From contig CAJUFL010000078.1 in the NCBI GenBank assembly GCA_910585605.1, positions 1 to 12,642 on the forward strand: a stretch of 12,642 bases of DNA, in the 5' to 3' direction. The notes beneath the pieces were generated by a model. The model saw nothing but the letters and a program-made list of their open reading frames with translations. It did not search any database and was not told where the DNA came from. Of the stretch, positions 1 to 5,010 are shown in pieces. This DNA is from an uncultured Lachnospiraceae bacterium. Lineage in GTDB: Bacteria > Bacillota > Clostridia > Lachnospirales > Lachnospiraceae. A program made the translations under genes and the position numbers. Numbering within the stretch: position 1 is the stretch's first letter; every line of letters begins with the position of its first letter.

Positions 1-1
1 G

Positions 2-109
2 CAGGGTATTTCCCCACAGCGAGCCCCACCAGCCCCTCATGTTGAAAGCGTCCCCCTTACTAAGATAAACAAGAATTTAGACAAACAAGAATTTTATGGA
101 CATGATTAA
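2..109 (+). CDS. Possible 3' end of a gene entering from the left edge
   Basis: One frame is open from the window edge to a TAA at 107-109 (35 codons) and ends in a Lys/Asn-rich tail, VPLTKINKNLDKQ. It lacks a start in the window, so it could only be the C-terminus of a longer protein. The tail faintly recalls C-termini of replication initiator proteins of Firmicutes plasmids and conjugative elements, but that is a weak memory-based resemblance. A chance open frame is equally possible. Confidence 0.3.
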   Translation, partial: QGISPQRAPPAPHVESVPLTKINKNLDKQEFYGHD

Positions 110-155
110 GTTGTGTTCCATGTGAATTAAATAGGAATTAGGAAAGGATGATATT

Positions 156-773
156 ATGAATGAAAAAGAAAAAATGCTTGCAGGAAAGATATATGATTCA
201 AGTGATGAAGCCTTAGTTGCATTGAGAGTAAACGCTCATAAACTTTCGCAGCAATATAATAATACCACCGAGGACGAAGATATTCTACGAACAAAAATTT
301 TGAATGAGCTTGTTCCTGATCATGGGAAAGGGCTTGCGCTCCAGGGACCGATTTATTTTGATTATGGAATATTTACAACATTTGGTGAAAATTGTTATGC
401 CAATTTCAATTTTACCGTGCTGGATACTTGTCGTGTAAATATTGGAAATGATGTATATTTTGGAGTTAATTGCACGATTGCAACACCAATGCACCCGTTT
501 AGATGGCAGGAAAGGAATATCAAATTTAAGGCAGATGGATCTGCTTATGATGATGAATACGGCAAGCCTATTACAATTGGTTCTAACTGTTGGATTGCTA
601 GTAATGTGGTAATTACAGGCGGTGTAACAATCGGTGAGGGTTGTGTGATTGGTGCAGGAAGCGTAGTTACACGAGATATTCCACCCAATTCCCTTGCAGC
701 TGGTAATCCATGTAAAGTAATTCGAGAGATAACTGAAAAGGATTCATTGAAATATCGGCAGGAATTGTTTTAG
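156..773 (+). CDS. Sugar O-acetyltransferase (maltose/galactoside acetyltransferase family)
   Basis: A 205-aa hexapeptide-repeat acetyltransferase that transfers acetyl from acetyl-CoA to a sugar hydroxyl in the cytoplasm. Residues about 5-55 (EKEKMLAGKIYD...) match the N-terminal helical Mac domain of maltose and galactoside acetyltransferases. Residues about 65-190 form the left-handed beta helix with hexapeptide turns such as ITIGSNCWIAS and VTIGEGCVIGAGSVV. The family's catalytic histidine is seen as H113 in TPMHP, and the C-terminal AAGNPCKVIR is characteristic. Length is normal for the family. The start is supported by AGGAAAGGATG at 138-148, just upstream. It stands alone on the plus strand with a hairpin downstream. 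The exact sugar cannot be told; such enzymes are often general detoxifying or scavenging acetyltransferases. Confidence 0.93.
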   Translation: MNEKEKMLAGKIYDSSDEALVALRVNAHKLSQQYNNTTEDEDILRTKILNELVPDHGKGLALQGPIYFDYGIFTTFGENCYANFNFTVLDTCRVNIGNDVYFGVNCTIATPMHPFRWQERNIKFKADGSAYDDEYGKPITIGSNCWIASNVVITGGVTIGEGCVIGAGSVVTRDIPPNSLAAGNPCKVIREITEKDSLKYRQELF

Positions 774-780
774 AGTAATT

Positions 781-798
781 CAAATTTACAGGCGGATT
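781..798 (+). repeat. 18-bp repeat, copy 1 (left of metY)
   Basis: CAAATTTACAGGCGGATT occurs here. The same 18-mer with one change (C to G at position 13) occurs at 2617-2634, in the same orientation, beside the IS21 remnant. The two copies flank the metY gene 1.8 kb apart. It may be an insertion-sequence end remnant. Confidence 0.45.
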
Positions 799-887
799 GT
801 TTTCGTATACAAAACATCCTTTTGGGGAACAAAACAACATCACAAAAAAAGAAAAGTGTGGCAGGTGACACTGTCCGGAGGAATACA

Positions 888-926
888 AAATAGCTGGCTA
901 TAGGGTAAAACTATAGCCAGCTATTT
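888..926 (+). terminator. Perfect 16-bp hairpin, likely terminator after the acetyltransferase
   Basis: Arms 888-903 (AAATAGCTGGCTATAG) and 911-926 are exact inverted repeats around a 7-base loop. The left arm begins with As, the right arm ends with Ts and is followed by GTATTT, so it could stop transcription, more likely on the plus strand. It lies 115 bp after the acetyltransferase stop. Confidence 0.6.
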
Positions 927-937
927 GTATTTCATAC

Positions 938-969
938 TAGACAACTAGGAAATGTAATGGTAATATAAT
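938..969 (+). promoter_or_regulatory. Possible promoter for the 52-codon frame and metY
   Basis: TAGACA (938-943) is followed after 17 bases by TAATAT (961-966), with an overlapping TATAAT at 964-969. It sits just after the hairpin that ends the previous unit and before the next genes on this strand. Neither hexamer pair combines perfect sequence with perfect spacing, so this is a candidate only. Confidence 0.35.
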
Positions 970-1006
970 CCTTGTAAACAGATAGGAATTAAATGGAATG
1001 GAGTTG

Positions 1007-1165
1007 ATGCATGTGCGAATAAGAAAATTAGAGAAACGTGTAGTAATATATAATCCGATGTGCGGTAGCAAAGTAAGAGAAAAACGGAATGATTTAATGT
1101 CACCAACCGAAGCAAAGCGAAGGTTGATGACCTGCGCGAGCATCAGCGAGCTTCATATGATATAG
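1007..1165 (+). CDS. Putative 52-aa basic protein of unknown function upstream of metY
   Basis: An ATG at 1007, preceded by a GGAG-containing stretch (GGAATGGAG, 995-1003), opens 52 codons ending at TAG 1163-1165. The product is Arg/Lys-rich with seven Met, including MSPTEAKRRLMTCASISELH, and has no membrane segment. I do not recognise it. It ends 53 bp before metY and would share its transcript, so it may be a small gene, a remnant, or an upstream frame of no function. It does not have the biased run of Met codons expected of a classical attenuator leader. Confidence 0.35.
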   Translation: MHVRIRKLEKRVVIYNPMCGSKVREKRNDLMSPTEAKRRLMTCASISELHMI

Positions 1166-1218
1166 CAGAAAGTGATAAAAGATTAAAATGCGGAAAATCC
1201 GCGGAAAGAGGTAGAATT

Positions 1219-2526
1219 ATGGCGAAGAAAACAAGAGCAGAGAGAGCATTGAAATTTGAAACATTGCAGTTACATGTAGGGCAGGAACAACCGGATCCGG
1301 TTACTGATGCGAGGGCAGTTCCGATTTACCAGACATCATCTTATGTATTTAAAAACAGTGAGCATGCAGCTGCCAGATTTAATTTGAGCGACGCAGGTAA
1401 TATTTATGGACGGCTGACAAATCCTACCGAAGATGTATTTGAGCAAAGAATTGCAGCGTTAGAGGGTGGCGTTGCAGCATTGGCGGTTGCTTCCGGTGCA
1501 GCAGCGATCACTTATACATTTGAGAATCTGGCACAAAATGGTGACCATATCGTATCGGCTAAGAATATTTATGGTGGTACATATAATCTGCTGGCACATA
1601 CATTGCCTGCTTACGGGATAACCACAACCTTTGTGGATCCATTTAATTATGAAGAGGTTGAGAATGCGGTAAAAGAGAATACAAAAGCAATCTTTATTGA
1701 AACATTGGGCAATCCCAATTCAGATGTTGTTGATATTGAGAAAATTGCAAATATTGCCCATGCACATAAGATTCCACTGGTCATCGACAATACCTTTGCA
1801 ACACCTTATCTGGTGCGTCCGATTGAGTATGGTGCGGATATTGTTGTACACTCTGCAACGAAATTTATTGGCGGACATGGAACAACGATCGGAGGTGTGA
1901 TCATTGATAGTGGTAAATTTGACTGGGAAGCAAGCGGTAAGTTTCCGTCTCTTACAGAACCAAATCCAAGCTATCATGGTGTCAGCTTTACCAAAGCAGT
2001 TGGTGCGGCAGCATTTGTGACGAAGATTCGTGCAATTTTGCTCCGGGATACCGGTGCAACACTTTCACCGTTTCATGCATTTTTCTTCCTGCAGGGATTG
2101 GAAACATTATCATTGCGTGTAGAAAGACATGTACAAAACGCATTAAAGGTAGTGGAATATCTGAATAACCATCCACAGGTAGAAGCTGTACACCATCCAT
2201 CTGTAACAGATGATGAGGAGCAAAAGGTTCTTTATAAGAAATATTTTCCGAATGGAGGAGGTTCTATTTTCACCTTTGAGATTAAGGGTGATGCTAAGAA
2301 GGCAAAGGATTTCATTGATAATCTTGAATTATTTTCACTGCTTGCAAATGTAGCGGATGTAAAGTCCTTAGTAATTCATCCAGCATCTACAACACATTCT
2401 CAGTTAAACGAGGAGGAACTGGCAGATCAGGGCATAAGACCAAATACTGTCCGGTTATCTATTGGTACAGAGAATATTGCAGATATCATAGAGGATCTGG
2501 ATGAGGCATTTAAAGCAGTAGAATAG
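1219..2526 (+). CDS. metY: O-acetylhomoserine aminocarboxypropyltransferase (OAH sulfhydrylase)
   Basis: A 435-aa PLP enzyme of the Cys/Met-metabolism gamma family that makes homocysteine (then methionine) from O-acetyl-L-homoserine and sulfide in the cytoplasm. Signature stretches are FETLQLHVGQEQPD near the N-terminus, NIYGRLTNPT, the cofactor-binding VIDNTFATPYL, and VVHSATKFIGGHG, in which K215 is the Schiff-base lysine. The C-terminus has VIHPASTTHSQL and VRLSIGTENIADIIEDL, typical of this family. A length near 430 aa favours the MetY type over the shorter MetB/MetC enzymes (about 380-400 aa). AAAGAGG at 1205-1211 supports the start. A small GCGGA/TCCGC hairpin (1190-1202) lies directly before that site; no SAM riboswitch consensus was seen upstream. 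It converges with the minus-strand mobile remnants to its right. Confidence 0.95.
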   Translation: MAKKTRAERALKFETLQLHVGQEQPDPVTDARAVPIYQTSSYVFKNSEHAAARFNLSDAGNIYGRLTNPTEDVFEQRIAALEGGVAALAVASGAAAITYTFENLAQNGDHIVSAKNIYGGTYNLLAHTLPAYGITTTFVDPFNYEEVENAVKENTKAIFIETLGNPNSDVVDIEKIANIAHAHKIPLVIDNTFATPYLVRPIEYGADIVVHSATKFIGGHGTTIGGVIIDSGKFDWEASGKFPSLTEPNPSYHGVSFTKAVGAAAFVTKIRAILLRDTGATLSPFHAFFFLQGLETLSLRVERHVQNALKVVEYLNNHPQVEAVHHPSVTDDEEQKVLYKKYFPNGGGSIFTFEIKGDAKKAKDFIDNLELFSLLANVADVKSLVIHPASTTHSQLNEEELADQGIRPNTVRLSIGTENIADIIEDLDEAFKAVE

Positions 2527-2614
2527 ATGGCTGCGAGTTTATTAAATAAATATATTGCATGTTGTATATCGGGAAAGCTCATAAGATAAGGTTTTTCGAT
2601 GAAAAGTTGAGATG

Positions 2615-2668
2615 CACAAATTTACAGGGGGATTTTACAGACCGGGTGAATTTGTGTATTTCTTTTTC
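2615..2668 (+). terminator. Weak candidate terminator after metY
   Basis: CACAAATTTAC (2615-2625) and GTGAATTTGTG (2646-2656) form an 11-bp stem with one mismatch, followed by the T-rich TATTTCTTTTT. The loop is long (20 bases) and the stem AT-rich, and it overlaps the IS21 remnant, so function as the metY terminator is uncertain. Confidence 0.3.
2617..2634 (+). repeat. 18-bp repeat, copy 2 (right of metY)
   Basis: This 18-mer matches 781-798 at 17 of 18 bases in the same orientation. It lies at the point where the similarity of the neighbouring istA fragment to IS21 transposases runs out, so it could be the far end of an internally deleted IS copy. Confidence 0.45.
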
Positions 2669-2882
2669 TGGGGATTTGTATGTTTGGATGAGAACAGCAG
2701 CCATACAACCCGTCATCTGTCATATCCTGAATGTCATCCCAAGTCATGCCTTGCTGTCTGCAGAGTTCCTTAATTTCAGAGACTGTGTTTCTTGAGCATC
2801 CAAGTATTGCCGCCACCTCCCTTTCGCTTAGATTTTTGTTTAGAAGCTCCATTACGCTTCTGGGTTTCGTCTTTTTGTACAT
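2635..2882 (-). pseudogene. Truncated, frameshifted IS21-type transposase (IstA N-terminus)
   Basis: The frame starting at 2882 encodes MYKKTKPRSVMELLNKNLS, then the helix-turn-helix EREVAAILGCSRNTVSEIK and WDDIQDMTDDGLYG, the N-terminal DNA-binding part of IS21-family IstA. About 60 residues in, near 2690-2700, the reading changes frame: in another frame FSSKHTNPQKKKYTNSPGL continues the pattern expected for IstA and stops at 2635-2637. The uninterrupted frame instead runs to a stop at 2622-2624 with unrelated residues. A full IstA has several hundred residues with a DDE catalytic core, and an IstB ATPase should follow; both are absent. AGGAGGT at 2891-2897 is a good ribosome binding site. 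This is a dead fragment that cannot transpose by itself. Confidence 0.75.
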
Positions 2883-2893
2883 AATAAAAGACC

Positions 2894-2942
2894 TCCTATA
2901 GATTTATTAAAAGCACCAGGCTTTCTATCAAAATCTATAGGA
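2894..2942 (-). promoter_or_regulatory. Hairpin covering the ribosome binding site of the istA fragment
   Basis: TCCTATAGATTT (2894-2905) and its exact complement (2931-2942) form a 12-bp stem, with an inner AAAGC/GCTTT stem (2910-2914, 2920-2924). On the minus strand the promoter-proximal arm pairs with an arm that includes part of AGGAGGT, so in RNA the ribosome binding site would be hidden. Some insertion sequences limit transposase translation from outside transcripts in this way. The structure is seen; the role is inferred. Confidence 0.5.
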
Positions 2943-2983
2943 AATCCTATATAAAATCAAATATCAAAGACCACCAGATGTTG

Positions 2984-3007
2984 TGGTGCCTCTCAAGCAT
3001 TAGAATA
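2984..3007 (-). repeat. IS21-like end repeat, inner copy (24 bp)
   Basis: A 24-base segment matches 3038-3061 at 20 of 24 positions in direct orientation, 54 bp away. A second shared block, AAATCAAATA, occurs at 2954-2963 and 3011-3020. Multiple direct repeats at the ends are a known trait of IS21-family elements, where the transposase binds. Confidence 0.55.
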
Positions 3008-3037
3008 CCAAAATCAAATAGCTCTAAAGCGATAAAA

Positions 3038-3061
3038 TGGTGGCTCCGAAGCGTTAGAATA
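3038..3061 (-). repeat. IS21-like end repeat, outer copy (24 bp)
   Basis: This is the partner of 2984-3007 and the outermost recognisable part of the IS remnant. The element's end should lie just outside it; TGAATA on the minus strand here starts with the TG usual for IS21 ends, but the exact border cannot be fixed. Confidence 0.5.
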
Positions 3062-3062
3062 T

Positions 3063-3101
3063 TCAAAAACTGGGTGAGAGTTTTTTGTCCTCTCACCCAG
3101 T
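3063..3101 (-). terminator. Rho-independent terminator of the sigma-like pseudogene
   Basis: ACTGGGTGAGAG (3069-3080) and its perfect complement (3090-3101) form a 12-bp GC-containing stem with a 9-base loop. On the minus strand the stem is followed by TTTTTGAAT. It lies 31 bp after the restored stop codon of the sigma-like gene, which it would end. Confidence 0.75.
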
Positions 3102-3132
3102 AGCCGATGGGAAACCCCTAAATATTAGATGG

Positions 3133-3557
3133 TCACAAAATATTTTTTGATTTTTCTCTGAGATGCCAGACACGGAAGTTGACTGCACTTACAGATAAGC
3201 CGCATTTCTCTGAAATCTCCATGCTGCTGTAACCATCCATTTTCCATAAGGCAATCTGGATGGTAAGCTTGTCCACTTTAATCAAGACTTGATAGAGCCG
3301 CTGGTTTTCAATGCTGTCTAAAAATTCCTCAACTGTTTTACTTCAGGCTGTGCCGTGTCCTCTGCGACTTCCTCAAGATATGTACCCGCATCCTGCAATT
3401 TCTCATAGTACCGTCTGTCGGAATTGAATATCGCCCAATCATGGACACGGAGCTTTTCAATATCGCCCTCGCTGACACCCAAGCTCCTAAGCTGCTTTTC
3501 CTCGGCTTCTTTCCATATCCGCCATTTTCTTTCTTCTCTGGCTTTGTTGTACGCCAT
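3133..3557 (-). pseudogene. Sigma-70-like regulator of a conjugative element, broken by one frameshift
   Basis: The first frame (from 3557) encodes MAYNKAREERKWRIWKEAEE and onward to EDTAQPEVK, then hits a stop at 3318-3320. Shifting by one base continues as VEEFLDSIENQRLYQVL, then KMDGYSSMEISEKCGLSVSA and VNFRVWHLREKSKNIL, ending at TGA 3133-3135. The second half is a sigma region 4-like helix-turn-helix. Together they give about 141 aa, the size and layout of small sigma-70-family proteins found in Firmicutes conjugative elements. The break is at the A-run GTAAAACAG (about 3334-3342): one extra A would read V-K-T-V-E-E and restore the frame. The ribosome binding site GGAGGT and a downstream terminator are intact, so the loss looks recent. 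Confidence 0.8.
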
Positions 3558-3569
3558 AATCCGTTACCT

Positions 3570-3600
3570 CCAATCTGAATTTTTTAATAATCCAGATTGG
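3570..3600 (-). promoter_or_regulatory. Hairpin touching the ribosome binding site of the sigma-like pseudogene
   Basis: CCAATCTG (3570-3577) and CAGATTGG (3593-3600) are an exact 8-bp inverted repeat. On the minus strand the second arm ends in TTGG and runs straight into AGGT, so the pairing would occupy the first bases of GGAGGT. It may limit translation or be chance leader structure. Confidence 0.4.
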
Positions 3601-3660
3601 CAGGCGGAGAACGGCATCCAACGCCAGAAATAGCCTTACGGCGTATTCCAACAAAAAACG

Positions 3661-3701
3661 ACAAAAGAAAAACCGTAAGGGCTGTCACACCTTTACGGTT
3701 T
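3661..3701 (-). terminator. Rho-independent terminator after the amidase and 54-aa gene
   Basis: AAACCGTAAGG (3670-3680) and CCTTTACGGTTT (3690-3701) form an 11-bp stem with one bulged base and a 9-base loop. On the minus strand the stem is followed by TTTTTCTTTT, a classic U-tract. It lies 90 bp after the 54-aa gene and separates the amidase unit from the decayed mobile genes. Confidence 0.75.
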
Positions 3702-3723
3702 ATAGGTATTTTGGTTCTTATAT

Positions 3724-3757
3724 GTAGAAATTTGACTTCTACTTGCAGAGTAGAAAT
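3724..3757. repeat. Three overlapping short palindrome arms
   Basis: GTAGAA (3724-3729), TTCTACT (3737-3743) and AGTAGAA (3749-3755) can pair as arm 1 with arm 2 or as arm 2 with arm 3, but not both. GTAGAAAT is a direct repeat at 3724-3731 and 3750-3757. The layout resembles a recombinase core site or alternative RNA hairpins before the terminator; nothing in the window tells these apart. Confidence 0.4.
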
Positions 3758-3790
3758 CCCCCTTGCACTTCCAATAGTAGGAGGGAGATA

Positions 3791-3955
3791 CTAAAGCCTT
3801 TTAACATTAATTTTTCTTTGCTCAATATTTTTTTCGTATTGACGAATAATAGAGTCATTTAGTTCTTGGCTGGGTTTTTGTTTTATTCTAAGTGCTTTTC
3901 TCAATAACAGTTCTATCTCGTTTTTATTGTTATTGCCTTTTGAATGATTCTTCAT
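3791..3955 (-). CDS. 54-aa basic protein overlapping the amidase gene, possibly an anti-sigma N-terminal fragment
   Basis: An ATG at 3955-3953 overlaps the amidase TGA (ATGA), followed by 54 codons to TAG 3791-3793. The product starts MKNHSKGNNNKNEIELLLRK and ends RKINVKRL. It is hydrophilic and basic, with one amphipathic helix and no membrane segment. GGGAG at 3966-3970 inside the amidase gene is a possible ribosome binding site; the overlap suggests coupled translation. The pattern ELLLRKAL..K..PSQELNDSII resembles N-termini of small anti-sigma-like membrane proteins of Clostridia, which would continue into a membrane helix about where this one stops. It may therefore be shortened. The function is unknown and the family resemblance is my inference. 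Confidence 0.6.
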   Translation of the reverse strand: MKNHSKGNNNKNEIELLLRKALRIKQKPSQELNDSIIRQYEKNIEQRKINVKRL

Positions 3956-4776
3956 AAGTTTTCATCTCCCTTTATCTTGTTAAAAATTCCTTCTGCCATT
4001 CTCTGCGCCAAGATTTCCTGATAGTCGTCATTTAACAGCTTTTGACTCTCAGAATAATTTGAAAGAAATCCCATTTCCACCAGAACAGCAGGTATTTGAG
4101 TATTCCGCAAAACATAATAGTTTTCGGTTTTTACATATCTCGTTTTCACGTCATTGCTTAGCGAAACTGCATGGATTATGCTTTCTGCATATGCTTTGCT
4201 TTCCGTTGCGTCTGGACTATTGTAATAACATTCCAAACCTGCTATCTGCGCATCATCTTCATAATAGTTGCAATGAAGGCTGATAAAAAAATCTGCATTG
4301 GAGTCGTTTGCAACAGAAGTCCGCTGTGCAAGGCTCATCTTCTCATCGGAGTTTCTGGTCAGAATAACTTCAATATTGTTATCCTCCAGAAGCGTTTTTA
4401 ACTTCAATGCAACCGAAAGGTTAATATCCTTTTCTATAATTTTTCCACTGACAGTCCCGCCGTCACTTCCGCCATGTCCTGCATCTATGATGACGCAAAA
4501 CTTTGAAACGTAGTCAGTTGTTGAAGTAATAGGAGCAGTGCCATTGCCAGTGTTCGTATCTGTATATGTATTGGTATATATATCTGTGCATATATCTGTT
4601 TTTTCATCTTCCTTTGTAAACTTTTCGCATATGTAAAGACAGCCGCAAACCATAAGTATTATCATTATTACTGGTATCAGTATAACGACTGCCCTGAGTA
4701 GATAAGCTATCACAAGCCGTTTGACCTTTTTTCTCTTCCTGAGTTTTTTTCTTTTTCTGTGTTGTTTTTTATCCAT
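3952..4776 (-). CDS. Membrane-anchored N-acetylmuramoyl-L-alanine amidase (Amidase_3 family)
   Basis: A 274-aa zinc amidase that cuts the bond between N-acetylmuramic acid and L-alanine in peptidoglycan. Residues 1-20 are extremely basic (MDKKQHRKRKKLRKRKKVKR), 21-49 form one membrane helix, 50-90 a Thr/Asp-rich linker, and 93-270 the catalytic domain outside the membrane. Zinc and catalytic residues are all present: H101 in DAGHGG, E115 before KDINLS, H168 in SLHCN, and E234 in VEMGFLSN. It resembles CwlD-type amidases in size, but lacks binding repeats. An in-frame stop directly upstream makes ATG 4776 the first possible start; its GAGGA is about 13 bases away, so initiation may be weak. 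It has its own promoter region (4808-4847) and shares the operator motif of the lipoprotein/ABC operon. Confidence 0.93.
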   Translation of the reverse strand: MDKKQHRKRKKLRKRKKVKRLVIAYLLRAVVILIPVIMIILMVCGCLYICEKFTKEDEKTDICTDIYTNTYTDTNTGNGTAPITSTTDYVSKFCVIIDAGHGGSDGGTVSGKIIEKDINLSVALKLKTLLEDNNIEVILTRNSDEKMSLAQRTSVANDSNADFFISLHCNYYEDDAQIAGLECYYNSPDATESKAYAESIIHAVSLSNDVKTRYVKTENYYVLRNTQIPAVLVEMGFLSNYSESQKLLNDDYQEILAQRMAEGIFNKIKGDENL

Positions 4777-4807
4777 TGCCGCATTTGTTCCTCATTCCTT
4801 TTTCCCA

Positions 4808-4847
4808 AATATATTGTTTCATAGGAAAGTCAAAAACTGGTCAAGAA
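4808..4847 (-). promoter_or_regulatory. Amidase promoter region with an 11-bp-spaced TTGAC direct repeat
   Basis: On the minus strand TTCTTGACC (4847-4839) is followed by TTTTGAC, giving TTGACC (4844-4839) and TTGACT (4833-4828) exactly 11 bp apart. A possible -10 TATATT lies at 4813-4808. The repeat spacing is typical of OmpR/PhoB-family response regulator sites, and the motif is shared with 12103-12111 and its surroundings. The -35/-10 assignment is not clear, which would fit an activator-dependent promoter. Confidence 0.55.
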
Positions 4848-4853
4848 TTAGGC

Positions 4854-5010
4854 ATGATTGTAACAGTTCAGCCTTCGGCTTCGCTGTTACGCAATCCAGC
4901 CCATTTAAAGTTTGCCTTTGGCAAAGGGCTGGATTCTCTGGCTGAATTTGCTCGTTCTTACGGACTTTGCAGTAAATGCAAAGTCCTGGGCTGAACTGTT
5001 ACGAATGATT
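4854..5010. mobile_element. MITE-like structured element with 14-bp terminal inverted repeats
   Basis: GTAACAGTTCAGCC (4860-4873) and its perfect complement (4989-5002) bound a 143-bp segment. ATGATT flanks it at 4854-4859 and 5005-5010, like a 6-bp target duplication. Inside are further stems: ATCCAGCCC/GGGCTGGAT (4894-4902, 4926-4934) enclosing TTTGCC/GGCAAA (4911-4916, 4920-4925), and GACTTTGC/GCAAAGTC (4963-4970, 4978-4985). The left end can also fold on itself with CTGTTAC at 4883-4889. It encodes no protein and fills the gap between the 701-aa gene and the amidase promoter. It could be a non-autonomous transposon or a transcript-end structure. Confidence 0.5.

Noticed and set aside
937..1143. 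68-codon minus-strand frame
   Set aside because: It is antisense to the better supported 52-codon frame and candidate promoter, with no ribosome binding site and no recognisable content.
1005..1218. SAM riboswitch or T-box before metY
   Set aside because: None of the conserved S-box or T-box sequence blocks could be found; only a small GCGGA/TCCGC hairpin is present.
2559..2795. 78-codon plus-strand frame after metY
   Set aside because: It is the complement of the istA fragment, whose helix-turn-helix protein sequence is clearly the real one.
2953..3062. CRISPR-like repeats
   Set aside because: Only two imperfect units with related spacers are present; the layout fits IS21 end repeats.
3318..3345. 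Programmed frameshift in the sigma-like gene
   Set aside because: There is only a short A-run and no full slippery heptamer with a downstream structure; a simple base loss explains it better.
3597..3794. A 65-codon plus-strand frame
   Set aside because: It starts at TTG inside a hairpin arm with no ribosome binding site, and its DNA is the leader of the sigma-like pseudogene plus a minus-strand terminator.
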